Assembly (NCBI RefSeq): GCF_015752205.1
Contig: NZ_JADOVG010000003.1
Coordinates: forward strand, 1 to 64,000
Direction of reading: 5' to 3'
Source of the DNA: Polaromonas sp. CG_9.7
GTDB lineage: Bacteria; Pseudomonadota; Gammaproteobacteria; Burkholderiales; Burkholderiaceae_C
DNA: 64,000 bases
Both the position numbers and the translations under genes were made by a program. The notes below the pieces were generated by a model. The model made no database searches and was not told where the DNA came from. It worked only from the letters and a program-made list of their open reading frames with translations. Shown here piece by piece: positions 13,616-24,381 of the stretch; within the stretch, counting starts at the first letter, position 1; every line of letters starts with the position of its first letter.

Positions 13616-14836
13616 ATGGCATCCGGAAAAATTCTTGTCGCCCAGGGCGGCGGCCCGACGGCGGTGATCAACCAGTCGCTGGTCGGCGTGGCGCTGGAGG
13701 CGCGGCGCTTTGGCGAGGTCACACGCATCTACGGCGCGCGCCACGGTGTGCGCGGCATCGTCGATGAAGACTTCGTGGACCTGACGCAGGAAACCAGCCA
13801 CAACCTTGAACTCGTCGCCAACACGCCGTCGTCGGCGCTCGGCTCGACGCGTGACAAGCCCGACGTGCGCTATTGCCAGGAGATTTTCAAGGTGCTGCAG
13901 GCGCACCAGATCGAGCACTTTTTCTACATCGGCGGCAACGACTCGTCGGACACGGTGCGCATCGTCAGCCTGGAAGCGCAAAAGGCCGGTTACCCGCTGC
14001 GCTCCATCCACATTCCCAAGACCATCGACAACGACCTGGTGGGGAGCGACCACACGCCGGGCTTCCCGTCTGCGGCGCGCTTCGTGGCGCAGGCGTTTGC
14101 CGGCGCAAACCTGGACAACGCCGCCCTGCCCGGCGTGTACGTGGGCGTGGTGATGGGCCGGCATGCCGGATTTTTGACGGCCGCCTCGGCGTTGGGCAAG
14201 AAGTTTCCCGACGACGGCCCGCACCTGATCTACCTGCCTGAGCGCACCTTCGTGCTGGAGAATTTCCTGGCTGATGTGAAGGCGACTTATGCGCGCTTCG
14301 GGCGCTGCGTGGTCGCCGTGTCCGAAGGCATCCACGATGCGTCGGGCGCGCCGATTGCCAGCCTGCTGGCGAAAGACCTGGAACATGACGACCACGGCAA
14401 TGTGCAGTTGTCGGGCAACGGCGCACTGGCCGACCTGCTGTGCGAGGAAATCAAGGCCAAGCTCGGCATCAAGCGGGTGCGTGGCGACACCTTTGGCTAT
14501 CTGCAGCGCTCGTTCATCGGCTGCGTGTCCGACGTGGACCAGCGCGAAGCTCGCGAGGTCGGCGAAAAAGCCGTGCAGTTCGCCATGTGGGGCGCGCAGG
14601 ACGGCTCGGTCGCCATCAAGCGGACGGGCTTTTATTCGGTCGATTACGAGCTGCTGCCTCTTGAAGCCGTGGCCGGCAAGACGCGGGTGATGGAGGATGA
14701 ATTCATCAGCGCCAGCGGCACCGACGTGACCGATGCGTTCAGGATGTACCTGCGCCCGCTGCTCGGCTCAGGCATGCCCGACGCGTTCAGGCTGCGCCAC
14801 CATCCGGTGGCCAGGGTGCTGAACCGCAACCCTTGA
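13616..14836 (+). CDS. pfp: 6-phosphofructokinase, probably pyrophosphate-dependent
   Basis: The 406-residue protein has the PFK fold: [12 protein letters not shown] (phosphoryl-donor loop), [20 protein letters not shown], then IPKTIDNDL. Lys in PKTIDND and the non-Gly residue after GG are the features of pyrophosphate users; ATP enzymes usually have GGDGS and [15 protein letters not shown] is the fructose-6-phosphate contact. It would run reversible F6P + PPi to F1,6BP + Pi. The same window holds the Entner-Doudoroff genes, which fits use in gluconeogenesis or balancing. The gene is monocistronic. Confidence 0.85.
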   Translation: MASGKILVAQGGGPTAVINQSLVGVALEARRFGEVTRIYGARHGVRGIVDEDFVDLTQETSHNLELVANTPSSALGSTRDKPDVRYCQEIFKVLQAHQIEHFFYIGGNDSSDTVRIVSLEAQKAGYPLRSIHIPKTIDNDLVGSDHTPGFPSAARFVAQAFAGANLDNAALPGVYVGVVMGRHAGFLTAASALGKKFPDDGPHLIYLPERTFVLENFLADVKATYARFGRCVVAVSEGIHDASGAPIASLLAKDLEHDDHGNVQLSGNGALADLLCEEIKAKLGIKRVRGDTFGYLQRSFIGCVSDVDQREAREVGEKAVQFAMWGAQDGSVAIKRTGFYSVDYELLPLEAVAGKTRVMEDEFISASGTDVTDAFRMYLRPLLGSGMPDAFRLRHHPVARVLNRNP

Positions 14837-14897
14837 AGCGGCCTTCCATGCGGCAGTGCCGCCTGCACAGTTCTCACGCCGACGTGATAATCCGGTG

Positions 14898-15308
14898 ATG
14901 CGATTACTTCATACCATGCTCCGCGTTGGCAACCTTCAGCGCTCGATTGATTTTTATACCCAGGTTCTGGGCATGCAGCTGCTGCGCCAGTCAGAAAATC
15001 CGGACTATAAATACAGCCTGGCCTTTGTCGGTTACGAGGGCAATCCGGCGCAGGCCGAAATCGAGTTGACCTTCAACTGGGGAACGGAAAGCTACGAGAT
15101 GGGCACGGCTTACGGCCACATTGCCCTGGGCGTTCCCGACGCGTATGCCGCCTGCGAAAAGATCAAGGCCGCCGGCGGCAACGTCACGCGCGAAGCCGGT
15201 CCGGTCAAGGGCGGCAGCACCGTGATTGCCTTTGTCACCGACCCGGACGGCTACAAGATCGAGCTGATCCAGCGCGTCGAGGGTGCCAGCGGCGGCGGCC
15301 TGCGCTGA
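14898..15308 (+). CDS. gloA: lactoylglutathione lyase (glyoxalase I, Ni-type)
   Basis: Start at [13 protein letters not shown] gives 136 residues, the standard bacterial length. All four metal ligands fall at the same positions as in the E. coli enzyme: His5, Glu56, His74 and Glu122. It converts the methylglyoxal-glutathione hemithioacetal to S-lactoylglutathione. The short form without long insertions is the Ni/Co-activated class. It is the second gene after phosphofructokinase, 61 bases downstream, and may be co-transcribed, which would pair a glycolytic enzyme with methylglyoxal removal. Confidence 0.95.
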   Translation: MRLLHTMLRVGNLQRSIDFYTQVLGMQLLRQSENPDYKYSLAFVGYEGNPAQAEIELTFNWGTESYEMGTAYGHIALGVPDAYAACEKIKAAGGNVTREAGPVKGGSTVIAFVTDPDGYKIELIQRVEGASGGGLR

Positions 15309-15341
15309 TTTGTGGGGGCTGAGGCGACGGCAAATGCCATT

Positions 15342-15399
15342 GCTATGGTTTAAATAGCTGTCAGCGCACGTCCCATGTGCGAAAACCGCCTTTTACATG
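15342..15399 (+). repeat. dispersed 58-bp repeat, copy 4
   Basis: Core GCTATGGTTTAAATAGC (15342-15358), 19 nt with GCGCACGTCC, then TGCGAAAACCGCCTTTT. Lies between convergent gloA and the YeiH-like gene. Confidence 0.7.
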
Positions 15400-15456
15400 C
15401 TTGATTCGTAACTACTCAGGTCACTTTTCAGTTTAAAGCGCAATGAAATCAGCCTC

Positions 15457-15578
15457 TGTCATCCCGGCCCCGGATCAAGCCCGGGGTTTCAGCACCCGGG
15501 AACCATGACTTCTCCCCAAACGGGGTCATGGATTGCCCCGGATCAAGTCCGGGGCAGGCTCATCAAGTAAGCAATGAC
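15457..15578. repeat. compound REP-like palindromic element
   Basis: It opens with GTCATCCCGG and ends near GCAATGAC. Inside are two near-identical hairpins, CCCCGGATCAAGCCCGGGG and CCCCGGATCAAGTCCGGGG, around a third one made of CCATGAC/GTCATGG with CCCC/GGGG. The layout resembles a bacterial interspersed mosaic element. Confidence 0.65.
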
Positions 15579-15650
15579 AAAAGAGATTACGGAGAGCTTC
15601 GAGGGAGCTGAGTAATTACCTTGATTCAGTCCTTTAGCGAATTCAACCAG

Positions 15651-16805
15651 TCAACCGGCCAGCAGCGCCGGCACCCAGCGGTTGATCAGCGCACCGCCAA
15701 CCACCAGCCAGGCAAACAGGATCAGCGCCAGCAGCATCGGCTTGAAGCCGGCCTTGCGAATCGCCGACATATGCGTTGACAAACCCAGCGCAGCCATGGC
15801 CATGGCCAGCAGCGCCGTGTCGATATCAGTCATCACGGGCAGCACTTTGGCGGGCAGCAGGTTCAGCGAGTTGAACAGCACGACGGCGACAAAACCAAGG
15901 GCAAAGCCGGGAATGGCCAGTTTGGTCTTTGACGGCTTGCCTGACGTGTTCGACGCGGCGCTGGCGTCGCCAGACCGAGCGGACGAACGCGCCTCGTCGC
16001 GTGCCAGCCAGGCCGACAGCATGATCAGGAACGGCGCCAGCATCATCACGCGCACCATCTTGGCGATCACCGCCGTGTCGGCGGCCTCGGTGCCAATCGA
16101 GCGCGCGGCGGCCACCACCTGCGCCACCTCGTGAATGGTCGAACCGACGTAAATGCCAAAGCCCTGCGTGCCGCCGCCAATGAAATGGAAGTGCTGGTTC
16201 AGCTCGAACAGCAGGGGGTACAAAAAGATCGACAGCGTGCCAAACATCACCACCGTGGCCACGGCCACCGTGACCTGCTCGGCGCGGCCCTTGACCACCG
16301 GCTCGGCCGCCATCACCGCCGCCGCACCGCAGATCGAGCTGCCCGCGCCTATCAGCATGACGGTCTTGCGGTCCATCCCCAGCCAGCGCGTGCCGACCCA
16401 GCAGGCCAGCGCAAAGGTCGAGCCCAGTACCAGCGCATCGATCGCCACACCGGCCATGCCGACCTGCCCCACGTCCTGCACCGTCAGGCGCAGGCCGTAC
16501 AGCACCACACCCAGGCGCAGCAGCGTTTGCTTGGAAAAGTTGACGCCCGGCCCGCTGACACTGGCAAAACGCGGGTAAACCGTGTTGCCGACCAGCATGC
16601 CGAGCACGATGGCGAGCGTCAGCGCGCTCAGGCCATGGTCCTGCAGCCAACGGATGTTTCCCAGCGAAACGGCGGCAGCCGCCAGCGCGGCACTGAGCGC
16701 CAGGCCGGGCAGCATGCGCCGTGCCCATGACGGCGCGGGCGGCGATGGCGCATGGTGACGGGCTTGGCTGGCCAGGCTGGACAGGGGGTTGCCGGGGGTG
16801 CTCAT
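15651..16805 (-). CDS. YeiH/UPF0324-family membrane transporter (putative sulfate exporter family)
   Basis: The 384-residue protein has about ten hydrophobic segments. Family marks include ILGMLVGNTVYPRF, the FSKQTLLRLGVVLYGLRLT stretch, GAGSSICGAAAVMAAEPV and STIHEVAQVVAA. The family is annotated as putative sulfate exporters; transport has been tested for few members. It is divergent from a LysR regulator and near a sulfite-oxidase-like operon, so export of sulfate or sulfite made from sulfonates or thiosulfate is a fair inference. A less hydrophilic His/Ser-rich N terminus precedes the first helix. Confidence 0.85.
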   Translation of the reverse strand: MSTPGNPLSSLASQARHHAPSPPAPSWARRMLPGLALSAALAAAAVSLGNIRWLQDHGLSALTLAIVLGMLVGNTVYPRFASVSGPGVNFSKQTLLRLGVVLYGLRLTVQDVGQVGMAGVAIDALVLGSTFALACWVGTRWLGMDRKTVMLIGAGSSICGAAAVMAAEPVVKGRAEQVTVAVATVVMFGTLSIFLYPLLFELNQHFHFIGGGTQGFGIYVGSTIHEVAQVVAAARSIGTEAADTAVIAKMVRVMMLAPFLIMLSAWLARDEARSSARSGDASAASNTSGKPSKTKLAIPGFALGFVAVVLFNSLNLLPAKVLPVMTDIDTALLAMAMAALGLSTHMSAIRKAGFKPMLLALILFAWLVVGGALINRWVPALLAG

Positions 16806-16940
16806 GGCGTTTTCCTCTCAAAAGCAGGAGTCGAATAATGTTCAATGCAACTTTAGGAAAATTCACGCAACCCGTCCAACGGCTAGTTTCAGTAAGATTT
16901 ACCCATTCAATCGCTATCAAGAACGATCAGGAGGTTTTAA

Positions 16941-17933
16941 ATGGATGTCTTGCGACTCACCCTGCGCCAATTGCAGATTTTTGCCGCTGTGGCGCGCAAC
17001 GGCAGCACCACGGCGGCCAGCGCCGACATTGCGCTGTCGCAGTCGGCCACCAGCTCGGCGGTCAACGAGCTGGAGCGCTTGCTGTCGTTGCGCCTGTTCG
17101 ACCGCGCCGGCAAGCGCCTGCTGCTCAATGACAACGGCCGTGCCCTGCTGCCGCGCGCGCTGGCGCTGCTTGACGGCGCGGCCGACATCGAGCACATGGC
17201 GCGCGACGCAAGCGCGCAGACGCAGTCACTGCGCATAGGCGCCAGCACCACCATTGGCAACTATGTCCTGCCGGCTTTGCTCGGGCAGTTCCTGGCGGCC
17301 AGCCAAGCCGGCAGCGCTACCGCCTGGCGCTCGCGCGTCAGCATCGGCAACACCGAAACCATCTGCGATGCGGTGGCGGCCTTTGAACTGGACATTGGCC
17401 TGATTGAAGGGCCCAGCAATCAGGCGGCACTGGCGATCACGCCCTGGCTGCAGGACGAACTGGTGATTGTGGCCAGCCCGCGCAGCGAACTCGTCGCGTC
17501 AACGCAGGGCGCTACCGACGAAAATATCCGCGTGCCACTCAAGGCGCTGCGGGGCGCCCTGTGGCTGCTGCGAGAGGCCGGCTCGGGCACACGCGAGGTC
17601 ACCGACCAGCTGCTGCTGCCGCACCTGCACACTTACCGGCGCAGCATCGAGCTGGGCAGCTCTGAAGCCATCAAGCATGCCGCCGCCGAAGGCCTGGGCG
17701 CAGCCTGCCTGTCAATGCTGGTGGTGCGCGACCTGATGGCCACCGGGCGGCTGAGCCCCGTCCGCACCACACTGCCGCGCATGCTGCGGCAGTGCTTCCT
17801 GGTCGTTCACCGCGACAAGCAGCCTACGGCAGCGCTGGAAGCCTTTATGACGCAAGCCCAGGCTTTTCCGTCCGCCCATTTAGGCCCATTGAAGGGTAAA
17901 CCCCATGCAAACAAACTGAAACCGAGGGAATAA
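16941..17933 (+). CDS. LysR-family regulator (YeiE/CbbR-like)
   Basis: The 330-residue product starts after an AGGAGG site (16929-16934), six bases upstream. The helix-turn-helix spans residues about 1-60 (LRQLQIFAAVARNGSTTAASADIALSQ in part, then SATSSAVNELERLL). An effector domain of type-2 periplasmic fold follows (LRIGASTTIGNYVLPALLGQFL, VSIGNTETICDAVAAFELDIGLIEG). The divergent YeiH gene matches the yeiE-yeiH arrangement of enterobacteria, where YeiE has been linked to sulfite response. The likely target is that divergent gene and perhaps the downstream sigma-factor operon. Confidence 0.88.
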   Translation: MDVLRLTLRQLQIFAAVARNGSTTAASADIALSQSATSSAVNELERLLSLRLFDRAGKRLLLNDNGRALLPRALALLDGAADIEHMARDASAQTQSLRIGASTTIGNYVLPALLGQFLAASQAGSATAWRSRVSIGNTETICDAVAAFELDIGLIEGPSNQAALAITPWLQDELVIVASPRSELVASTQGATDENIRVPLKALRGALWLLREAGSGTREVTDQLLLPHLHTYRRSIELGSSEAIKHAAAEGLGAACLSMLVVRDLMATGRLSPVRTTLPRMLRQCFLVVHRDKQPTAALEAFMTQAQAFPSAHLGPLKGKPHANKLKPRE

Positions 17934-17960
17934 AGCGCCTTTGCCAGTGCTCTTGTACAC

Positions 17961-18521
17961 ATGATCCAGACGGCCGAGTCCCGGTACAACCAATGGGTGC
18001 GCGAGCACTACCGCTTTTTGCTGCGCAGCGCCTGGGGCCTGACGGGTTCGCGCGCCATTGCCGAGGATGTGGTGCAGGACTGCTTCACCAGCGCCTGGCA
18101 ATACCGCAGCCAGCTGCGCCAGCCCGAATTGGCGCGCGCCTGGCTGTTTCGCATCATGCGCCGGCATGTGCTGCGCCATGTGGTACCGGGCCCGCAACGG
18201 CTGGATGAGGACTATGGCGAATTCGATGCCGCCGAACCGCAGGCCAGCACGGAGCGCCTGGACAACCAGCGCGACGTGGTGCAGGCTTTGGGCCGCATCG
18301 CGCCGATTCACCGTGAGGTGCTGGTGCTGTTTTACTTTGACGACATGCCGACGGCGCAAATGGCCGAGGCGCTCGACATTGCGCCGGGCACTGTGTTGTC
18401 ACGCCTGTCGCGCGCCCGCGAGGCCCTGAAGGCGGCGCTTGATGGCCATTCCCGGACAGATGCGCCCGGGGCCGCTGCCCTCGCTCCGGCTTCCAGCGTG
18501 CGCCAGTTCAGAAAGATTTGA
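17961..18521 (+). CDS. ECF RNA polymerase sigma factor
   Basis: The 186-residue protein has sigma region 2 (YRFLLRSAWGLTGSRAIAED, then VVQDCFTSAWQYR, about residues 17-75) and region 4 (LGRIAPIHREVLVLFYFDDM, then TAQMAEALDIAPGTVLSRLSRARE, about 108-155). It starts 27 bases after the LysR gene and its stop directly abuts the next start. It likely drives its own operon, which includes the sulfite-oxidase-like enzyme. The inducing signal is not visible. Confidence 0.9.
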   Translation: MIQTAESRYNQWVREHYRFLLRSAWGLTGSRAIAEDVVQDCFTSAWQYRSQLRQPELARAWLFRIMRRHVLRHVVPGPQRLDEDYGEFDAAEPQASTERLDNQRDVVQALGRIAPIHREVLVLFYFDDMPTAQMAEALDIAPGTVLSRLSRAREALKAALDGHSRTDAPGAAALAPASSVRQFRKI

Positions 18522-19121
18522 ATGACGGACTTTGAGCTTCCGCCCGACAGTGCCTTTGACCTGCGCGCCCGCGCAGAGATGGCGCTGGCCTTTGACCCTG
18601 GCCAGCCCCCGGCGCATCTTTTCAGGCACACCCCGTTGTTGTCGCGGCGCAGCTTTCAACGCGGTCTGGTCGCGACGCTGCTGGCGGCCACTGGCACCGG
18701 TGCGGTATTTGCAATGCGTCCGCCCACGCTGGTTCGCGGCGCCATCGAGCACGAGTATTACGAACGCACGCTGCGCGGCAGCTTCATGCAAACCAGCCAG
18801 TTGCTGGCGCACCTGGGGTTAAACCAGCAGCAGCCGGTTCCGGGCTACCCGCAGTTGATGCGGCCCTGCGACATCGACGGCCGCCTGGCCTACCACCTGA
18901 CCACTTTCCTTGAAAAAGGCGGCATGGTCACGGTGTTTGCCTTTGACCAGCCGGTGACACTCAAGACCGGCAGCGGCTGGTGGAACGACATGTACTGGCA
19001 GGTCATTGATTCGCGCCAGGGCAAGCCACTGGTGTTGGTGGCGCAGAAAAAGAAGGCGCTGGCCATGGCAAACCACCATTTCGGCAAACCGTCCGGCCAA
19101 ACTGCCCACGTGGGCGGCTAG
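18522..19121 (+). CDS. anti-sigma-like membrane protein (DUF3379-like)
   Basis: The start codon directly follows the sigma-factor stop, which suggests translational coupling. The 199-residue product has an N-terminal cytosolic part of about 45 residues, one membrane segment (RGLVATLLAATGTGAVFAM) and a periplasmic domain with HLTTFLEKGGMVTVFAFDQPV and GKPLVLVAQKKKAL. This two-part layout is that of DUF3379-type partners of ECF sigma factors. There is no HxxxCxxC zinc anti-sigma motif, so the way it holds the sigma factor is unclear. Assignment rests on position and topology. Confidence 0.6.
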   Translation: MTDFELPPDSAFDLRARAEMALAFDPGQPPAHLFRHTPLLSRRSFQRGLVATLLAATGTGAVFAMRPPTLVRGAIEHEYYERTLRGSFMQTSQLLAHLGLNQQQPVPGYPQLMRPCDIDGRLAYHLTTFLEKGGMVTVFAFDQPVTLKTGSGWWNDMYWQVIDSRQGKPLVLVAQKKKALAMANHHFGKPSGQTAHVGG

Positions 19122-19210
19122 GCAGATTCTTGAGTTATTCAGCAAGCCCGTTTTTCGTTCGTACTCACGTTTCTTTTCACGTTCCCTTTCAACAACTCAC
19201 GGAGACACAC

Positions 19211-20419
19211 ATGATCGACACCCCCAGCTCATTGCCCCGCCGCCACCTGCTGACCCGCAGCGCCACCGCGCTGGCGGCCGCCGGCCTGGCGACATGGAGC
19301 CACGGCGCCATGGCGCAAGCGGCAGCCGCCAAGCCATTGCCCACCGACCTCGCCTGGAAAGACCTGAACAGTGTCATCGTGCACAGCGGCAACACCATCG
19401 AGACCAAGCGCGGTGCTTTTGGCACCAGCGTCATCACGCCGGCCGATCAGCTCTACATTCGCAACAACCTGCCCACGCCTGACGCCTCGATCGTGGCCGA
19501 CCGCGACGCCTGGGTGCTGACGCTGGACGGCGTGAAAAATCCGCGCTCGCTCACCGTGGGCGACCTCAAGACCATGGGTCTGGAGACCGTTGCCATGGTG
19601 CTGCAGTGTTCGGGCAACGGCCGGGGCTTTTTCCCCTCCAAGCCCAGCGGCACCGGCTGGACGGTGGGCGCCGCCGGCTGCGTGGTCTGGAGCGGTGTGC
19701 CGGTGCGCGAAGTGGTGCAGGCGCTGGGCGGCGTCAGCCCCGGCATGAACTACATGACCAGCACCGGCGGGGAGAAGCTGCCAGCCGGACTCGACCCGAA
19801 AAGCATCATCGTCGAGCGCTCGGTGCCCGCTGCCGCCATGCAGGACGCGCTGCTGGCCTGGGAGATGAACGGCGCGCCGATCCCGCTGGCCCACGGCGGC
19901 CCGCTGCGCTTGATCGTGCCGGGTTTTACCGGCGTGAACAGCATCAAATACGTCAAGCAACTGGCCTTCACCGCCAAGGAAAGCGATGCCCGGATCATGG
20001 CGCACGGTTACCGCCTCACGCCCCCCGGCCAGAAAGCCGACCCGAGCCAGCCGTCGGTGCAGGAAATGTCGGTCAAGTCCTGGGTCAACTCACCCAGCCC
20101 CGACGATGGCGCCCACCGCGAAGGCTGGATGCAGATCAACGGCGTGGCCTTTGGCGGCATGCATGCCGTCAAGGGCGTGGAAGTGTCGATTGACGGCGGC
20201 AAAACCTGGCAACAGGCACGCCTGGTCGGCCCCGACCTCGGCAAATACGCCTGGCGCCAGTTTGTGCTGCCCGCGCACTTTGCGCGCGGCAACTACGTCG
20301 TCACCAGCCGCGCCACCGACAGGGCCGGCAACGTGCAACCCGAAACACGCGGCGAGAACGTCAGCGGCTACAACAACGCCAGCTGGCAGGACCACGCAGT
20401 GAAGGTCAGCGTGGCGTGA
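19211..20419 (+). CDS. Tat-exported sulfite-oxidase-family molybdoenzyme (SorA-like)
   Basis: Start at MIDTPSS is backed by GGAG six bases upstream. The 402-residue precursor has a twin-arginine signal (RRHLLTRSATALAAAGLA, cleavage near AMAQA). The Moco domain contains VLQCSGNGRGFF, whose Cys is the expected Mo ligand, then AAGCVVWSGVPVREV and AHGGPLRLIVPGFTG. A Mo-co dimerisation domain follows (GVEVSIDGGKTWQQA, SRATDRAGNVQPE). It probably oxidises sulfite, or a related substrate, in the periplasm and hands electrons to the cytochrome encoded next. Related enzymes acting on other S or N oxides cannot be excluded. Confidence 0.88.
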   Translation: MIDTPSSLPRRHLLTRSATALAAAGLATWSHGAMAQAAAAKPLPTDLAWKDLNSVIVHSGNTIETKRGAFGTSVITPADQLYIRNNLPTPDASIVADRDAWVLTLDGVKNPRSLTVGDLKTMGLETVAMVLQCSGNGRGFFPSKPSGTGWTVGAAGCVVWSGVPVREVVQALGGVSPGMNYMTSTGGEKLPAGLDPKSIIVERSVPAAAMQDALLAWEMNGAPIPLAHGGPLRLIVPGFTGVNSIKYVKQLAFTAKESDARIMAHGYRLTPPGQKADPSQPSVQEMSVKSWVNSPSPDDGAHREGWMQINGVAFGGMHAVKGVEVSIDGGKTWQQARLVGPDLGKYAWRQFVLPAHFARGNYVVTSRATDRAGNVQPETRGENVSGYNNASWQDHAVKVSVA

Positions 20420-20469
20420 TGCGTTTCAACCTGTTCCCACTTTTAAAACTTTACAGGCCCAGTGATGCC

Positions 20470-20850
20470 ATGACCCCATCCCCTTTGCTTTCAAGGTTTT
20501 CGGCGCAACCCTTGCGACTGCTGCTGTCGCAAGGCCTGCTGCTGGCGGCTGCAACCGTCATCAGCCTGCCGGCCAGCGCCGCTGAGGACGCCGACAAGAT
20601 GGCGATTGGCAAACAGCTGTTCACCGCCGGGGCCGTTCCGGCCTGCGCGCTGTGCCACACCCTGAAGGACGCCGGCAGTGAAGGCGCGGTCGGGCCCGTG
20701 TTCGACGACCTCAAGCCCAACGCCGCGCGGGTAAAAAAAGCGCTGTACGACGGCCTGGGCGCCATGCCCTCCTACAAGGCCACCTTGACCGAAGCCCAAA
20801 TCGACGCGCTGTCGTTTTACGTGTCCAGGGCATCAGGCGCGGAGAAATAA
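20470..20850 (+). CDS. periplasmic c-type cytochrome, partner of the sulfite-oxidase-like enzyme (SorB-like)
   Basis: A signal peptide (LLLSQGLLLAAATVISLPASA) precedes a mature domain of about 90 residues with one haem site CALCH and a distal Met in LGAMPSYKATL. It should accept electrons from the preceding molybdoenzyme. The frame is open to an ATG at 20419 that overlaps the upstream TGA, which would add 17 residues before the signal; the start at 20470 gives a normal signal length. Neither start has a strong ribosome binding site. Confidence 0.85.
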   Translation: MTPSPLLSRFSAQPLRLLLSQGLLLAAATVISLPASAAEDADKMAIGKQLFTAGAVPACALCHTLKDAGSEGAVGPVFDDLKPNAARVKKALYDGLGAMPSYKATLTEAQIDALSFYVSRASGAEK

Positions 20851-20886
20851 GCCACCGCCGGTCAACCGGAACCAAAGCGGCATGAA

Positions 20887-20926
20887 CGGGCGCTTTCAGC
20901 TACTTTTTTGATAGCTCAAAGCGCCC
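20887..20926. repeat. extended hairpin around repeat copy 5
   Basis: CGGGCGCTTT (20887-20896) pairs with AAAGCGCCCG (20917-20926), with the repeat arms AGCTA/TAGCT inside. The stem of about 15 bp could end transcription of the operon, although no long T run follows. Confidence 0.5.
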
Positions 20927-20956
20927 GTCCTTTATGCGCAAATGGATGATTTCATT
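20899..20956 (+). repeat. dispersed 58-bp repeat, copy 5
   Basis: Core GCTACTTTTTTGATAGC (20899-20915), 19 nt with GCGCCCGTCC, then TGCGCAAATGGATGATTTC. Between the convergent cytochrome and eda genes. Confidence 0.7.
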
Positions 20957-21101
20957 AAAAATCGTACCGATTCACACGCTCATGCTCTGCAACTTGGCTT
21001 CAGCACCTTCATCGCAAGGCCGCAGGTCATGGCGATGCCGGGCCGATGAGGCGCCAAAAGATGGATTTCCGCGTTGCGCTCACCACCATGCATGCGCTGC
21101 T

Positions 21102-21754
21102 TCAGACCGCGCGGCGTGTCAAAAGGCAGGCCTGACGCGCCAGGTCGGTCACGCGGTCCCAGTCGCCAGACGCCAGTGCATCGGCGGGCGTGAGCCACGA
21201 GCCGCCAACGCAGGCGACGTTGGGCAGCGCCAGAAACTCGGCGGCATTGGCCATTGACACACCACCCGTGGGGCAAAACTTCACATCGCCAAACGGCCCG
21301 CCCCAGGCTTTGAGCATGGCCGTGCCGCCAGCCTGCAGCGCCGGAAAAAACTTCAGTTCGGTCAATCCGTCTTCCTGCGCCATCATGATTTCGCTGCCGG
21401 TGGCCACGCCGGGCAGCAGCGCCAGTCCGGCATCGCGGCAGGCCTGGCCAACCGCATGGGTGTAGCCGGGGCTGACGACAAAGCGCGCGCCGGCCATGGC
21501 ACACGCCTGGGCGTCGGCGGCGCTGCGCACTGTGCCTGCGCCCACCACCGCCTCGGGCACATCGCGGGCAATCGCCTCGATGCAGGCCAGCGCCTGCGGC
21601 GTGCGCAGGGTGACTTCAAGCATGCGGATGCCGCCCGCCACCAGGGCGCGGGCCAGCAGCACCGCCTGGCCAATATCGTTCAGCACGATGACCGGAATCA
21701 CGGGCGCATCCTGCATCACCTGCAGGGCACTGAGTTTTTGGCTGATGTTCATCG

Positions 21755-21764
<10 letters not shown>
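21102..21764 (-). CDS. eda: KDPG/KHG aldolase
   Basis: The 220-residue class I aldolase starts at MDVTMNISQ, seven bases after AAGGAG. The catalytic residues Glu50, Arg54 (LEVTLRTP) and Schiff-base Lys138 (TELKFFPA) sit five positions after those of E. coli Eda. GAGTV, SPGYT and CPTGGV loops line the phosphate site. It splits 2-keto-3-deoxy-6-phosphogluconate to pyruvate and glyceraldehyde-3-phosphate. It overlaps the end of edd by ten bases, so the two form an edd-eda operon. Confidence 0.95.
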
Positions 21765-23596
<1,832 letters not shown>

Positions 23597-23794
23597 GGTG
23601 AAACCTTTCAATTTAGCCATCCCGGACACGGGGATGTAACTTTATTACGGCGTCCATGGTAACTAATATCGCGGCTGTTTTCACCCCGAATGGTTACTTT
23701 GCGGTTACCAAACGAAGGACAGGCAAAAAAAATCCGCCGGGCGCAAAGCACTGCGGATTCATTTCGCCCGCCATGCGGGCCGCAAGCGTGCGAG

Positions 23795-24334
23795 TTACTG
23801 CAGGCTGATTTCGACGCGGCGGGCTTCGGCATCGCTACCCGTGGCGCTGGAGGCGATCGGCTCGGGCTTATTGAGTTCGATCTGGCTCTCAGGCACGCCC
23901 GCCGTCGTCAGCGCATCGCGCACGGCCAGCGCGCGCTGCTTGGCCAATTCGGCATTTTGGTCAGCATCGCCAGTTGCGTCGTGAAAACCAGAAATAGCGA
24001 CCTTGCGGCCAGCCTGCGCGCCCTTGACCACATCAGTCAATGCTTCGCTGGCGCCAGCGGCCAGGTCGGCCTTGCCCGAAGCAAAGTAAAACTTGACGAT
24101 GCCCTGCTCGACCTTGACGCTGGCTGCGTCGGAAGCTGCCTGCGCCATTGCAATGGAGGCATCAGCTGGCATGGCCGGCGCAATAGCCACCCCGGCAGCC
24201 GGGGCGACTGCCTGGGCCGGAGCGCCGCGATGCTTCACGGCAAACACCAGCACCGAGGCAACCACGATGGCAATCAATCCAAACACCAAAAACAGCGCCA
24301 CGCGTTGCGGGCTGTCGTCACTCTGAGAAACCAT
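23795..24334 (-). CDS. OmpA-family protein with N-terminal membrane anchor
   Basis: The 179-residue product starts at MVSQSDDSP after AAGGAAG. It has one membrane segment (VALFLVFGLIAIVVASVLVFAV, about residues 12-33), an Ala/Pro-rich spacer, and an OmpA-C domain (VKFYFASGKADLAAG, VAISGFHDATGD, NAELAKQRALAVRDAL). The domain binds peptidoglycan in relatives. SGFHDATG replaces the usual GYTDxxG, a change seen in one subgroup. It stands alone, divergent from the ChaC-like gene. Confidence 0.82.
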   Translation of the reverse strand: MVSQSDDSPQRVALFLVFGLIAIVVASVLVFAVKHRGAPAQAVAPAAGVAIAPAMPADASIAMAQAASDAASVKVEQGIVKFYFASGKADLAAGASEALTDVVKGAQAGRKVAISGFHDATGDADQNAELAKQRALAVRDALTTAGVPESQIELNKPEPIASSATGSDAEARRVEISLQ

Positions 24335-24381
24335 GGAAAACTTCCTTTTTAAAAAACGTGGCGATATTGTAAAGTGAGGCT

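Larger units (their letters stand above)
15309..15650. other. repeat-filled gap between convergent genes
   Basis: No gene is seen. The gap holds one dispersed 58-bp repeat (15342-15399) and a compound REP-like palindromic element (15457-15578). Confidence 0.7.
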
